In this document: piece after piece, positions 44,326 through 52,287 of the stretch | How the letters are laid out: the number at the start of each line of letters is the position of its first letter | Numbering within the stretch: the stretch's first letter is position 1 | Source of the DNA: Paenibacillus sp. FSL R5-0341 | Lineage (GTDB): Bacteria > Bacillota > Bacilli > Paenibacillales > Paenibacillaceae | Assembly: GCF_037975235.1 (NCBI RefSeq) | Contig: NZ_CP150241.1 | Span: 992,001 to 1,056,000 of the forward strand | DNA length: 64,000 bases | Reading direction: 5' to 3' | Notes under the pieces: generated by a model | The model's input: only the letters and a program-made list of their open reading frames with translations | Databases searched by the model: none | Told to the model about the DNA's origin: nothing | Made by a program: the position numbers and the translations under genes

Positions 44326-45237
44326 TTATACCATTAAATGATCCAGCTCAATTGCCTGTCTGAAGCGTCGGGCGAATCGTTCTGCGGCTACGGCGCACTC
44401 CTTGGATTCCGTCTGCACGAAGCCAATCTGCATTTTCGGTTGATCAATCCCAGCGATCTCAACCATCTTCACCAGACCTTCTTTCCATAATTGATTTTGG
44501 TGAAAGGAAAAGTCATGACCAATTGTGGCGGCGATATCGTTTCTTAATACCATATTGATCGCTTCTGAATTATTTGTTTTGAAGAGAATGGACAGAGGTC
44601 CGTGATCATAGGTGAATTCCTGGATGAAGTCTTCGATGAAACCGTCTCGATAGAGTGCCAGCTTGTGTTCTTTTAATTGATTCGGTGTAACACGGCTGTG
44701 CTTGGCAAGTTCAGACAGGTGATGCGTACCGACGACCAGCTTGCCCGAGTACATGGGACTGAAGTGAAGTCCATCAAATTCCCGCAATTGTTTGGCATAG
44801 ATCGCGATAAAGCCCAGGTGGGTTTTGTTGTTGCGGATATCCTCGATAATTTCCATGGAGCCTTTCTCTTCAATGGAGATGTTAAGATGGGGGTGCTCAT
44901 GCTTCATATCCGCAGCAGACTGGACAAGATAAGGCATGACACTTGGAAAAGTAGCCACATGAAGCTCTCCCGTAAGAGAGGAGGCTTCTGCGTTCAGGGA
45001 TTTCAATTCATCAATCCGCTGTAAAATGTCCAGTGCCTTGGCAATGAATTGTTTGCCTTCGGGCGTGGGATGAGTTCCCTGCCGCGAGCGTTCGAACAGG
45101 ATCAATCCAAGTTCTTTCTCCAGACGGTGAACCGATTGGCTGATCGCCGATTGTGTGACATGCAGGTGCTCCGAGGCGGCGGAGAATGATTGCGTCTTCG
45201 CAATTTCAACGACATATTCGAGCTGTTCCAGATTCAT
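44326..45237 (-). CDS. LysR-family transcriptional regulator
   Basis: 303 aa from ATG 45237 (MNLEQLEYVVEIAKTQSFS), with GGAGAT 7 bases upstream; the in-frame extension to 45279 has no site. The winged HTH includes AASEHLHVTQSAISQSVHRLEKELG, and the effector domain is LTGELHVATFPSVMPYLVQSAADM onward. The gene is divergent from butanediol dehydrogenase with family A copy 2 between them, so it is a candidate regulator of that gene, though no LysR box was identified. Confidence 0.88.
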   Translation of the reverse strand: MNLEQLEYVVEIAKTQSFSAASEHLHVTQSAISQSVHRLEKELGLILFERSRQGTHPTPEGKQFIAKALDILQRIDELKSLNAEASSLTGELHVATFPSVMPYLVQSAADMKHEHPHLNISIEEKGSMEIIEDIRNNKTHLGFIAIYAKQLREFDGLHFSPMYSGKLVVGTHHLSELAKHSRVTPNQLKEHKLALYRDGFIEDFIQEFTYDHGPLSILFKTNNSEAINMVLRNDIAATIGHDFSFHQNQLWKEGLVKMVEIAGIDQPKMQIGFVQTESKECAVAAERFARRFRQAIELDHLMV

Positions 45238-45348
45238 GATTTCATCTCCGTTTAGCATTAATATAACTAATGTTAACATTAGTATCTATAAATGTGAATA
45301 ATACATGAACAGAGATATAATATATAGACAAGCCTTATAGTTCTTTAA

Positions 45349-45545
45349 GATATAAGTAGAACTTTAACTTTTACACCAGAAACGCAGAGTGCAGAACCAA
45401 TCTGAAGAAGCAGAGCGTGCGCCTTTATCACCGGATTTTTCCCTTGTATCAAGGGAATGAAGAAAATCTGGGGATAAGAGTGATCGAAAGATGGTACTGT
45501 AATCAGGGTGATCAGGTGTAACATATCTAGTTCAACTTATATAGA
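45349..45545. repeat. Family A palindromic element, copy 2 (short form, about 197 bp)
   Basis: Ends GATATAAGTAGAAC (left) and GTTCAACTTATATAGA (right) are near-inverted; inner pairs TTTACAC/GTGTAAC and TTATCACCGGATTTT (45425-45439) with AAAATCTGGGGATAA (45463-45477). The right end lies 10 bases upstream of the ribosome-binding site of butanediol dehydrogenase. Confidence 0.8.
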
Positions 45546-45570
45546 CAATCATATAAAGGGGATGAGCTTC

Positions 45571-46614
45571 ATGAAAGCAGCAGTATGGTACGGCCATAAA
45601 GACGTTCGTGTAGAAGAGCGGGAGATTCCGGTTGCTCAAGCAGGTCAGGTCAAAATCAAAGTGGAATATGCGGGGATCTGCGGCAGTGACTTGCATGCCT
45701 ATCATCATGGTGTAGGGATTCAAGAAGGCGAGAATCATCCGCTCTCAGGACAGAAAGCACCGTTGACATTGGGTCATGAATTTGCAGGAACCGTCAGTGA
45801 ATTGGGGAGTAATGTAAGCGGTATCAGTGTAGGTGACCGTGTTGTGGTAGAGCCGTTGTACCATTGTGGAAAATGTGAGTACTGTATCCAGGGTCGTTAC
45901 AACCAATGTACTCAATTTGGATTCGTTGGACTGAATGGTGATGGTGGCTTTGCAGAGTATGTTGTTGTTGAAGCATACATGGTTCATCCCATACCGGATA
46001 ACGTATCTTTCGAAGAAGGTGCGCTCGTAGAGCCTACAGCAGTAGCCTTCCACGCGGTTCGTCACAGCAAGCTGAAAGTGGGGAACAAGGTAGCTGTATA
46101 CGGAGCTGGTCCAATTGGATTATTGACCATCCTGTCTGCCAAAGCAGCAGGAGCCTCCGAAATCTATGCTGTCGATGTATTTGAGGAACGTCTGGACCTG
46201 GCAGCCAAGCTGGGAGCCATTCCAGTGAACAGTGCCAAAGTCAATGCAACCGAAGTGATTTTGCAGCAAACGGGTGGCATCGATGTGGCCTATGAAGCAG
46301 CAGGTGTGCAGCCAACGATGGACAGCGCTATTGCGGTTGTCAAAAAAGGTGGGGAAGTCGTTGTCATCGCAGCAATTCCGAATCCGCTTCAAGTGAACTT
46401 CTTCGATCTTTTGGTCAAAGAAGCGAATCTGACAGCAACGCTGGCATATCGTCACATTTTCCCTGAAGTCATCTCATTGATTGCGGAAGGATCGCTCGAT
46501 GTGAAGCAGGTCATCACCAAGAAAATCAAACTGGACGATATCGTGCAGGAAGGACTTGAGCTGTTGATGAGCGACAAGAGCCATGCGAAGATTTTGGTGG
46601 AGATTGGCGGGTAA
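45571..46614 (+). CDS. bdhA: 2,3-Butanediol dehydrogenase / zinc alcohol dehydrogenase
   Basis: 347-aa zinc MDR that interconverts acetoin and 2,3-butanediol with NAD(H). ATG 45571 has AAAGGGGA 9 bases upstream; upstream in-frame codons would read into the family A element. The catalytic zinc ligands are Cys37 in GICGSDLH and the GHEF glutamate/histidine. The structural zinc loop is CGKCEYCIQGRYNQC. The Rossmann motif is GAGPIGLLTIL. Length and motifs match Bacillus BdhA (346 aa); other sec-alcohol dehydrogenases of this branch are possible. Its promoter must lie in or beyond the family A element. Confidence 0.88.
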   Translation: MKAAVWYGHKDVRVEEREIPVAQAGQVKIKVEYAGICGSDLHAYHHGVGIQEGENHPLSGQKAPLTLGHEFAGTVSELGSNVSGISVGDRVVVEPLYHCGKCEYCIQGRYNQCTQFGFVGLNGDGGFAEYVVVEAYMVHPIPDNVSFEEGALVEPTAVAFHAVRHSKLKVGNKVAVYGAGPIGLLTILSAKAAGASEIYAVDVFEERLDLAAKLGAIPVNSAKVNATEVILQQTGGIDVAYEAAGVQPTMDSAIAVVKKGGEVVVIAAIPNPLQVNFFDLLVKEANLTATLAYRHIFPEVISLIAEGSLDVKQVITKKIKLDDIVQEGLELLMSDKSHAKILVEIGG

Positions 46615-46661
46615 AAAAATCAATAGCAATGTATCATTTCAAATGCTGATTGATCATTTAT

Positions 46662-46710
46662 AAACGTAAAAAAGACCGTTCGTCATCATGAACGGTCTTT
46701 TACGTTTCAT
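46662..46710. terminator. Bidirectional terminator between bdhA and convergent GNAT
   Basis: AAACGTAAAAAAGACCGTTC (46662-46681) pairs with GAACGGTCTTTTACGTTT (46690-46707) with a two-base bulge. Confidence 0.88.
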
Positions 46711-46747
46711 TCTCCGCTCGCAACTCGCGGATTGCTGTTACCCTCCA

Positions 46748-47260
46748 CTAGGAATCATAACGGTAGCAGATCGCCTTGCCCCCGCTACTCACGGAGCTAA
46801 ATTCCTCATCCTCTGTAAATCCAAAACGCTCATACAAACGGATGGCGTTGACCATCTGACCACCCGTATACAAATACACCGTATTTTTGCCCATCTCTTT
46901 GGCAGAATCTACGCATTGCTGGAGCAATTCTCTGGCGATTCCGTGGCCTCTCCATTTTGGATCGACACCCAACAAACGAATAAACGGATAATCGATCGGC
47001 AATTCAAAGTTTGGATATGCCTTGTGCGCTGTTTCGAATAATTGAACTGTACCGACAATCTGATCATCAATCTTGGCGATCCATAATTGTGTCAGGTACG
47101 GATTAACCACAGACTCTCTAATGTCTTTTAGGTAGGCCTCCCAACGTTCATTTTGCTCAAATGTCTCCTGATACTCGGCGTAACTTGCAACAAGAATATC
47201 TACAATCTCTGGATGGTCTGTTTCTGTGGCAGGATGAATCGTAACGGCAGCCGTTGTCAT
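46748..47260 (-). CDS. GNAT-family N-acetyltransferase
   Basis: 170 aa. VTIHPATETDHPEIVDILVASYAEY opens the fold. The acetyl-CoA loop is LLGVDPKWRGHGIARELLQQCVD, and NAIRLYERFGFTEDEEFSS is the C-terminal block. The acceptor is not known. GAGGAAA lies about 9 bases upstream of ATG 47260. The gene stands alone between butanediol dehydrogenase (convergent, shared terminator) and the AraC gene. Confidence 0.88.
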   Translation of the reverse strand: MTTAAVTIHPATETDHPEIVDILVASYAEYQETFEQNERWEAYLKDIRESVVNPYLTQLWIAKIDDQIVGTVQLFETAHKAYPNFELPIDYPFIRLLGVDPKWRGHGIARELLQQCVDSAKEMGKNTVYLYTGGQMVNAIRLYERFGFTEDEEFSSVSSGGKAICYRYDS

Positions 47261-47389
47261 CTTTTATTTCCTCTTCTCTTATGGGTTAAGTATGAAATAG
47301 AGTTTTCTTGCATTTTACCATAACGAATTCAATTCGATTTATTCAAATTTTCTATAGTTAACTCAGTCATTTCTATAGATCAAAGCACA

Positions 47390-48154
47390 TTAGCGATTGA
47401 GCTGTGTGGAATACAGATGATTGCGATATTCGGTTGGCGTATTGCCTTCGTATTGCTTGAACATGCGCAGGAACAGCTTGTAGTCGGTGAAGCCGCACTG
47501 TCCGGCAATTTCTTTTACACTGGCATTGGTGTTGAGCAGCAATTGTTTCGCCCGGCGAATACGTTCTGTGAGGATATAGGTTTTGAGTCCGGTACCTTTC
47601 TCACGTTTCACCATTTTGGAGATATAGTCTTTGTTAAAATTAAAATTCTCTGCAATCTGACTCACCGTGATGTTTGTATGCAGATGAATATCGACCCACT
47701 TGCAGATATGGTCCACAATCGCATTGTGCGGGCGATAATCCGCCTCTATATTCCGCTCCAGTTCTCTGAACAACAGTAACAAAGCAGCGTCGGCTTCTTC
47801 TGGTGAGAAGGATGACACATGCAGCAATTGCTTGAATAACTGATTGGCCATGGAAGGCACCTGAATGGTGGCATGTGTCCTAAAGCGACTGAATTCTGCC
47901 TGCACGGCATCATAGTGAACCCAGTAGAAGCTGACGGGGGAGTCGCTGATCTGGTAGCCATAGTGGGTCTGACCAGCGCGCAGAAACAACAGATCGTTGG
48001 CACGAACTACATATTGTTCCTCTTCTTCCGCGATGTACATCTCACCTTCCAGCATCAAAATGATCTCATGAACAGGCATGCTGCGTCTCATGTGGCTCCA
48101 GTTGCCTTCGGATATGAACTTGCCGCACAGGTAATGTTCCAGTGGCTTTTGCAT
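47390..48154 (-). CDS. AraC-family transcriptional regulator with cupin sensor
   Basis: 254 aa. Residues 1-95 are a cupin sugar-sensor domain (MPVHEIILMLEGEMYIAEEEEQYVVRANDLLFLRAGQTHYGY). The C-terminal double HTH has ITVSQIAENFNFNKDYISKMVKREKG and VKEIAGQCGFTDYKLFLRMFKQYEGNTPTEYR. It is divergent from the GH127 gene (371 bp away, with family A copy 3 between), so an arabinose-containing oligosaccharide is the likely signal. The ribosome-binding site AAGGTGG is 12 bases from ATG 48154, a loose spacing. Confidence 0.88.
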   Translation of the reverse strand: MQKPLEHYLCGKFISEGNWSHMRRSMPVHEIILMLEGEMYIAEEEEQYVVRANDLLFLRAGQTHYGYQISDSPVSFYWVHYDAVQAEFSRFRTHATIQVPSMANQLFKQLLHVSSFSPEEADAALLLLFRELERNIEADYRPHNAIVDHICKWVDIHLHTNITVSQIAENFNFNKDYISKMVKREKGTGLKTYILTERIRRAKQLLLNTNASVKEIAGQCGFTDYKLFLRMFKQYEGNTPTEYRNHLYSTQLNR

Positions 48155-48306
48155 AGGACGGATTTATCCACCTTTTCTTGGATTATGAGTCTGATGTAAT
48201 TGTATTTTATTTGATACTATGGGGATATTCAAGCTCTAAAGTGGATTGATAAGTATTAGTCTTGTAGCTAATAAAACGGATTTTACCCCTCAAGAATGAA
48301 TCGATA

Positions 48307-48499
48307 TCTATATAAGTTGAACTAATCATTTACATGATGACGGAGAGGACAGAAAAAACCTGAAAAAGCGAAGCGTTCGCCTTTATCCCTGGATTTTCCC
48401 TTGAGAAAGGAGATCAAAAAAATCTGGGGATAACAGTGATTGGAAGGTTGTTCTGTCATCGTAGTGTCAGTGTAAATAATCTTTAGTTCAACTTATATA
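48307..48499. repeat. Family A palindromic element, copy 3 (short form, 193 bp)
   Basis: The best-preserved ends: CTATATAAGTTGAACTA (48307-48323) and TAGTTCAACTTATATAG (48483-48499) are exact reverse complements. Inner pairs: ATTTACA/TGTAAAT, ACAGAA..ACCT/AGGTTGTTCTGT, and TTATCCCTGGATTTT/AAAATCTGGGGATAA. The right end lies 12 bases before the GH127 ribosome-binding site. Confidence 0.88.
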
Positions 48500-48525
48500 G
48501 TACATCCCGAGAAGGAGTGAGTATA

Positions 48526-50847
48526 ATGATTGATACGAAAAAAGGATTTCTGGGACCGGAGCATGTAGATTTGCTAAATGGTGTGTTCCAAACATCACAA
48601 GAGGTGGGGGAGCGTTATCTGTTGTCGCTGGATATCGATCGATTTCTGGCTCCGTGCTTCGAAGCTCATGGTTTACCTGTCAAAAAGGAACGTTATACCG
48701 GGTGGGAGGCACGCACTATTAGCGGGCATTCCCTCGGACATTACTTGTCTGCTCTGGCTGTGACGTATCAAGCAACCGGGAATATTACGTTAAAAGAAAC
48801 GTTGGATTATGCTGTCACCGAACTGGCGAGAATCCAACAGACGACGGGGAGCGGGTATATCGGCGGTTTGTCTGAAGAAGCGTTCCACATCGCATTCCGC
48901 GCCGAACATATTGGTGGATTCAACATCGGTGAATACTGGGTTCCCTGGTACAGTGTGCACAAAATCTATCGCGGTTTGATTGACGCCTATAAGCTGACTG
49001 GCAACGGACAGGCACTTGAGGTGGTTACTCGATTTGCAGACTGGGCGGTAGAAGGCTTGCTCCCGATGACAGAAGAACAGATGCAGACGATGCTTCAAAG
49101 TGAACACGGGGGCATGAATGAAGTATTTGCACATTTGTATGGAATTACGGGCAAAGCCCTATATCTTGAAATCGCTAATAAGTTTACCCATCAATTGATT
49201 CTTAGACCGTTGGAACACAAACAGGATGATCTTCAAGGCAGACACGCGAATACCCAGATTCCCAAAGTGATCGGTGCAGCCGAGATCTACAACCAGGATC
49301 ACTCCCGCGAGAGTTACCGGACAGCAGCAGAATTTTTCTGGGATACGACCATTCATCATCGTTCCTATGTATTTGGTGCGACGAGCATATCGGAGCATTA
49401 CGAAGCGAAGGGCATGGAGAGTCTCGGGATCAAGACAGGAGAGAGCTGCTGTACCCACAACATGATGCATCTGACGAAACAACTCTTTGCCTGGAATCCC
49501 GATAGCGCCTACATGGACTATTATGAAAACGCCATCTATAATCACATCCTCGGCACGCAGGACCCGGATACGGGGAACAAGACGTATTTTGCGTCAACGC
49601 TGCAAGGCCACTACAAAATCTATGGTACTCACGACACCGCCTGGTGGTGCTGCACAGGATCAGGCATGGAGAACCCGGGCAAATATGCCGAGGCGATCTA
49701 TTTTGAGGATGAACAGGACCTGTACGTCAACCTGTATATCGCTTCCCAATTGGATTGGGCGTCACAGGGGTTATCCCTGAAGCTTGAAACCGACTTTCCT
49801 TATTCGGAAAAGGTGACCCTGACGATCACCGGAGGCAACGCCTCGGCTCATCTAAGATTACGTGTACCCTCATGGCTGCAACAGCCAATGACGGCAACAG
49901 TTAACGGGGATACGGAACATCCGTATACACGGATGGAACCCGGCTATCTTTCCATCGACCGCACATGGACCGCGGGCGATGTCATCACAATCACACTGCC
50001 GATGACACTCCGCCAGTACACATCGCGTGATGATGCCCACAAAGTAGCCTTCCTGTACGGCCCGATTGTACTCGCCGGTGCACTGGGAAGCGAGGGTCTA
50101 CCCGAGGATACGATTGTGGACGAAACAGCGCTGAATCCCAAGACGGCACCTGTACCTGTAATTTGGACGGAGCAAGAGGATGTACGAAATTGGATCAAAG
50201 CCGTGGATGCAGACACGTTAACCTTTGAACTTAGCAAGGATGTCACTTCCACCGGAGAAGCCGTGAAGCTTGTTCCGTTCTATGATGTGCATCATGAATT
50301 TTATACCGTTTACTGGCCGTTTAACGACGAAGGTGATGCGTTGGAGAAAGAGTTGAACGATATCACGATCGACAGGGTTCAAGCGGATGGTCAGCAGGAT
50401 GAGATCGGACATCAACTGGATAGCAATTGCCGTGGGGAGTATCATAATGGTTCTACCACGGATGGCCGTAACAAGCTGCATATGTGGCGAGAGGCTTTTG
50501 GCGTCCGTGGAGCTTACTTCAGTTATCAGCTGGCAGTGGATCGAGCCGCAGCCAATTACCTATGCGTGGCCTATTGGGGCGGAGATCATTCGCCGTTTGA
50601 ACGGGAAGGTACGTTATACGACAGACAATTCAGCATTACCGTGGATGGAGCCGTCATCGGAGAGCAGCGAATTCATATGAACAAAATCGGCGAAGTGTTC
50701 TATGTAACCTATGATATTCCTGAGATCGTTACATCAGGCAATGACAGCGTTACGGTAATGTTCCAGGCGAAGGGCGACAATGGATGTGTCGGGAAAGTTG
50801 TAGAGGTACGCACCACGAGAAGCAAACCGGAATCCATCTTTTCGTGA
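48526..50847 (+). CDS. GH127 beta-L-arabinofuranosidase-like glycoside hydrolase
   Basis: 773 aa without a signal peptide, so it acts inside the cell on imported oligosaccharides. ATG 48526 has GAAGGAG 8 bases upstream; GTG 48517 overlaps that site and is rejected. The (alpha/alpha)6 barrel starts with RTISGHSLGHYLSALA. The zinc-thiolate site of GH127 is visible as ESCCTHNMMHLTKQLF and WWCCTGSGMENPGKYAEA, giving the Glu plus three Cys used in the HypBA1 mechanism with a cysteine nucleophile. The C-terminal part (about 550-773) is a beta-sandwich and DUF6805-like region. It probably removes terminal beta-L-arabinofuranose and is under the divergent AraC regulator. Confidence 0.93.
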   Translation: MIDTKKGFLGPEHVDLLNGVFQTSQEVGERYLLSLDIDRFLAPCFEAHGLPVKKERYTGWEARTISGHSLGHYLSALAVTYQATGNITLKETLDYAVTELARIQQTTGSGYIGGLSEEAFHIAFRAEHIGGFNIGEYWVPWYSVHKIYRGLIDAYKLTGNGQALEVVTRFADWAVEGLLPMTEEQMQTMLQSEHGGMNEVFAHLYGITGKALYLEIANKFTHQLILRPLEHKQDDLQGRHANTQIPKVIGAAEIYNQDHSRESYRTAAEFFWDTTIHHRSYVFGATSISEHYEAKGMESLGIKTGESCCTHNMMHLTKQLFAWNPDSAYMDYYENAIYNHILGTQDPDTGNKTYFASTLQGHYKIYGTHDTAWWCCTGSGMENPGKYAEAIYFEDEQDLYVNLYIASQLDWASQGLSLKLETDFPYSEKVTLTITGGNASAHLRLRVPSWLQQPMTATVNGDTEHPYTRMEPGYLSIDRTWTAGDVITITLPMTLRQYTSRDDAHKVAFLYGPIVLAGALGSEGLPEDTIVDETALNPKTAPVPVIWTEQEDVRNWIKAVDADTLTFELSKDVTSTGEAVKLVPFYDVHHEFYTVYWPFNDEGDALEKELNDITIDRVQADGQQDEIGHQLDSNCRGEYHNGSTTDGRNKLHMWREAFGVRGAYFSYQLAVDRAAANYLCVAYWGGDHSPFEREGTLYDRQFSITVDGAVIGEQRIHMNKIGEVFYVTYDIPEIVTSGNDSVTVMFQAKGDNGCVGKVVEVRTTRSKPESIFS

Positions 50848-50923
50848 TAACAGGCATGGTGTGAAAAGGCGGTGGCCTGTCCACTGGAGGAGAGGGTTCG
50901 ATAAGAAATCGACTTTCTAATTT

Positions 50924-51118
50924 CTAACGAACCGCACACGTCTTATATGGGCAATATTGATGAGGTGGAAAATGTAACGAATCTCAGCGACGCTATTTCA
51001 TTCAAAATGGGCGCTAAACAACGTTTCTACACCAAATTCGCGAACATAACGTGTCTCAGGTTCGTTACATTTTCAGAAGAGCTGAAATATACCAAATAGC
51101 GCCACCTCAGTTCGTTAG
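50924..51118. repeat. Family B dispersed palindromic element, copy 2 (195 bp)
   Basis: Motifs at 50924-50947, 50974-50996 (forward) and 51046-51068, 51095-51118 (reverse), for example ATAACGTGTCTCAGGTTCGT in the third. Length and motif offsets equal copy 1 at 17002-17196. It lies in the 690-bp gap between GH127 and the TelA operon. Confidence 0.8.
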
Positions 51119-51174
51119 CTATAGAAAACGGTATCAAGATTTTTTATAAGAACATTAAAAATGATGAACCAACG

Positions 51175-51216
51175 TAAAAAGGGCGAAACCGGATGATCTC
51201 CGTTTCGTCCTTTTTG
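51175..51216. terminator. Terminator downstream of GH127
   Basis: AAAAAGGGCGAAAC (from 51176) pairs with GTTTCGTCCTTTTT (ending 51215) with one mismatch; both sides can serve as T-run. The following 320 bases to the TelA operon hold no recognised gene or promoter. Confidence 0.8.
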
Positions 51217-51537
51217 CATGGCTCTTTTTCAGACAAGTCTTATATAAAAAATGACACGCATAGCTATTTTCCACGTATTACCTGATAACATTTCTTTTTC
51301 CACCATCTACTGTTCTAGAAGACAAACTTCTACGGATTGACCACAAAATTTCCTGCCAAGTTCCACGTTGTCCCTGAAAATATGAAATGGGATAAGCCCA
51401 AACCATGTATATTATGAGTATCCAAATATCCAATGTTATCCACCTGAGAGCGTTAACATCATGTACAATAAGAATAAGTTGATTAGGAAAATTACGACAT
51501 GAAGCACCAATATATAACATGAAAGGAGGTCGGATGT

Positions 51538-52275
51538 TTGAACATGATTAAGTACATAAAATTGCTAGGGGTGATCTCCGGTATTGTGGCTGTGAATGTT
51601 CTGGCATTCTCACCCGGCTTTATCGGGCTCAATTTCGGGGAGGGTGCATTTACAACTGCGCTATCCGTTACCCTTCTGTTCGGCAGTGCAATGGCACTCT
51701 TATATGGCAGTTACACTTTGCTGTTCAGACAGCCGGTAGTTCTGCCCGTGAAGCATATTGAAACACATGAAGATTATGTGGAAGCCTTATCTTTTTATAG
51801 ACGCATCAAAGTGCTCGAAGAAGATATTACGCTGGGGCTGTCCCAACTTAGCCGGATGAAAAAGAAGAAAGAAACACTCCTGAATGTGCTTCATCAACGA
51901 TTTGATCCCGGGGAACTGAGCTACAAGAAATTCGCTTCGGTCACATTGGAAGTGGAGAAGCTGTTATACCTGAACATCCGCAGTGTGTTGAACCGGTTGA
52001 ATGTATTCGATGAAGCCGACTATGCCAACATGATGAAATCCAAATCCGAAAGCATTCCCCAGAAGCTTTTTCAGGAAAAAACCAAGGTATACAACGATTA
52101 TCTGTCTTATGTGAAAAATGCACTCCACACCAATGAGGAAATTCTGCTCAAGCTCGATCAGTTGTTACTGGAGATTTCACGTCTCGACAGCTTTGAAGCC
52201 GGAGATATTGAACAGATGCCTTGTATGCAGGAGATTGATCAGTTGATCAAGCACACCAAATTATACAGACAGTGA
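51538..52275 (+). CDS. Membrane protein with two N-terminal helices and coiled-coil domain (XpaC-like)
   Basis: 245 aa from TTG 51538, with AAGGAGGT 7 bases upstream. Two membrane helices (about 6-28 and 38-60) are followed by a cytoplasmic, helical, charged domain (YVEALSFYRRIKVLEEDITLGLSQLSRMKKKKE; LLKLDQLLLEISRLDSFEAGDIE). The layout and the position before a telA gene resemble XpaC (5-bromo-4-chloroindolyl phosphate hydrolysis family), which in Bacillus precedes the TelA homologue YaaN. The similarity is by architecture and context, not a strong motif. It is separated by 12 bases from the VWA-SBP gene. Confidence 0.6.
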   Translation: MNMIKYIKLLGVISGIVAVNVLAFSPGFIGLNFGEGAFTTALSVTLLFGSAMALLYGSYTLLFRQPVVLPVKHIETHEDYVEALSFYRRIKVLEEDITLGLSQLSRMKKKKETLLNVLHQRFDPGELSYKKFASVTLEVEKLLYLNIRSVLNRLNVFDEADYANMMKSKSESIPQKLFQEKTKVYNDYLSYVKNALHTNEEILLKLDQLLLEISRLDSFEAGDIEQMPCMQEIDQLIKHTKLYRQ

Positions 52276-52287
52276 GGGGTTGCTCGT

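Noticed and set aside
45508..45570. Upstream in-frame extension of butanediol dehydrogenase
   Set aside because: It would translate the end of the family A element; ATG 45571 has the ribosome-binding site and matches the family start.
51534..51551. Five-codon ATG minigene overlapping the TTG start of the XpaC-like gene
   Set aside because: Spacing of only three bases to AAGGAGGT and a product of five residues; TTG 51538 fits better.
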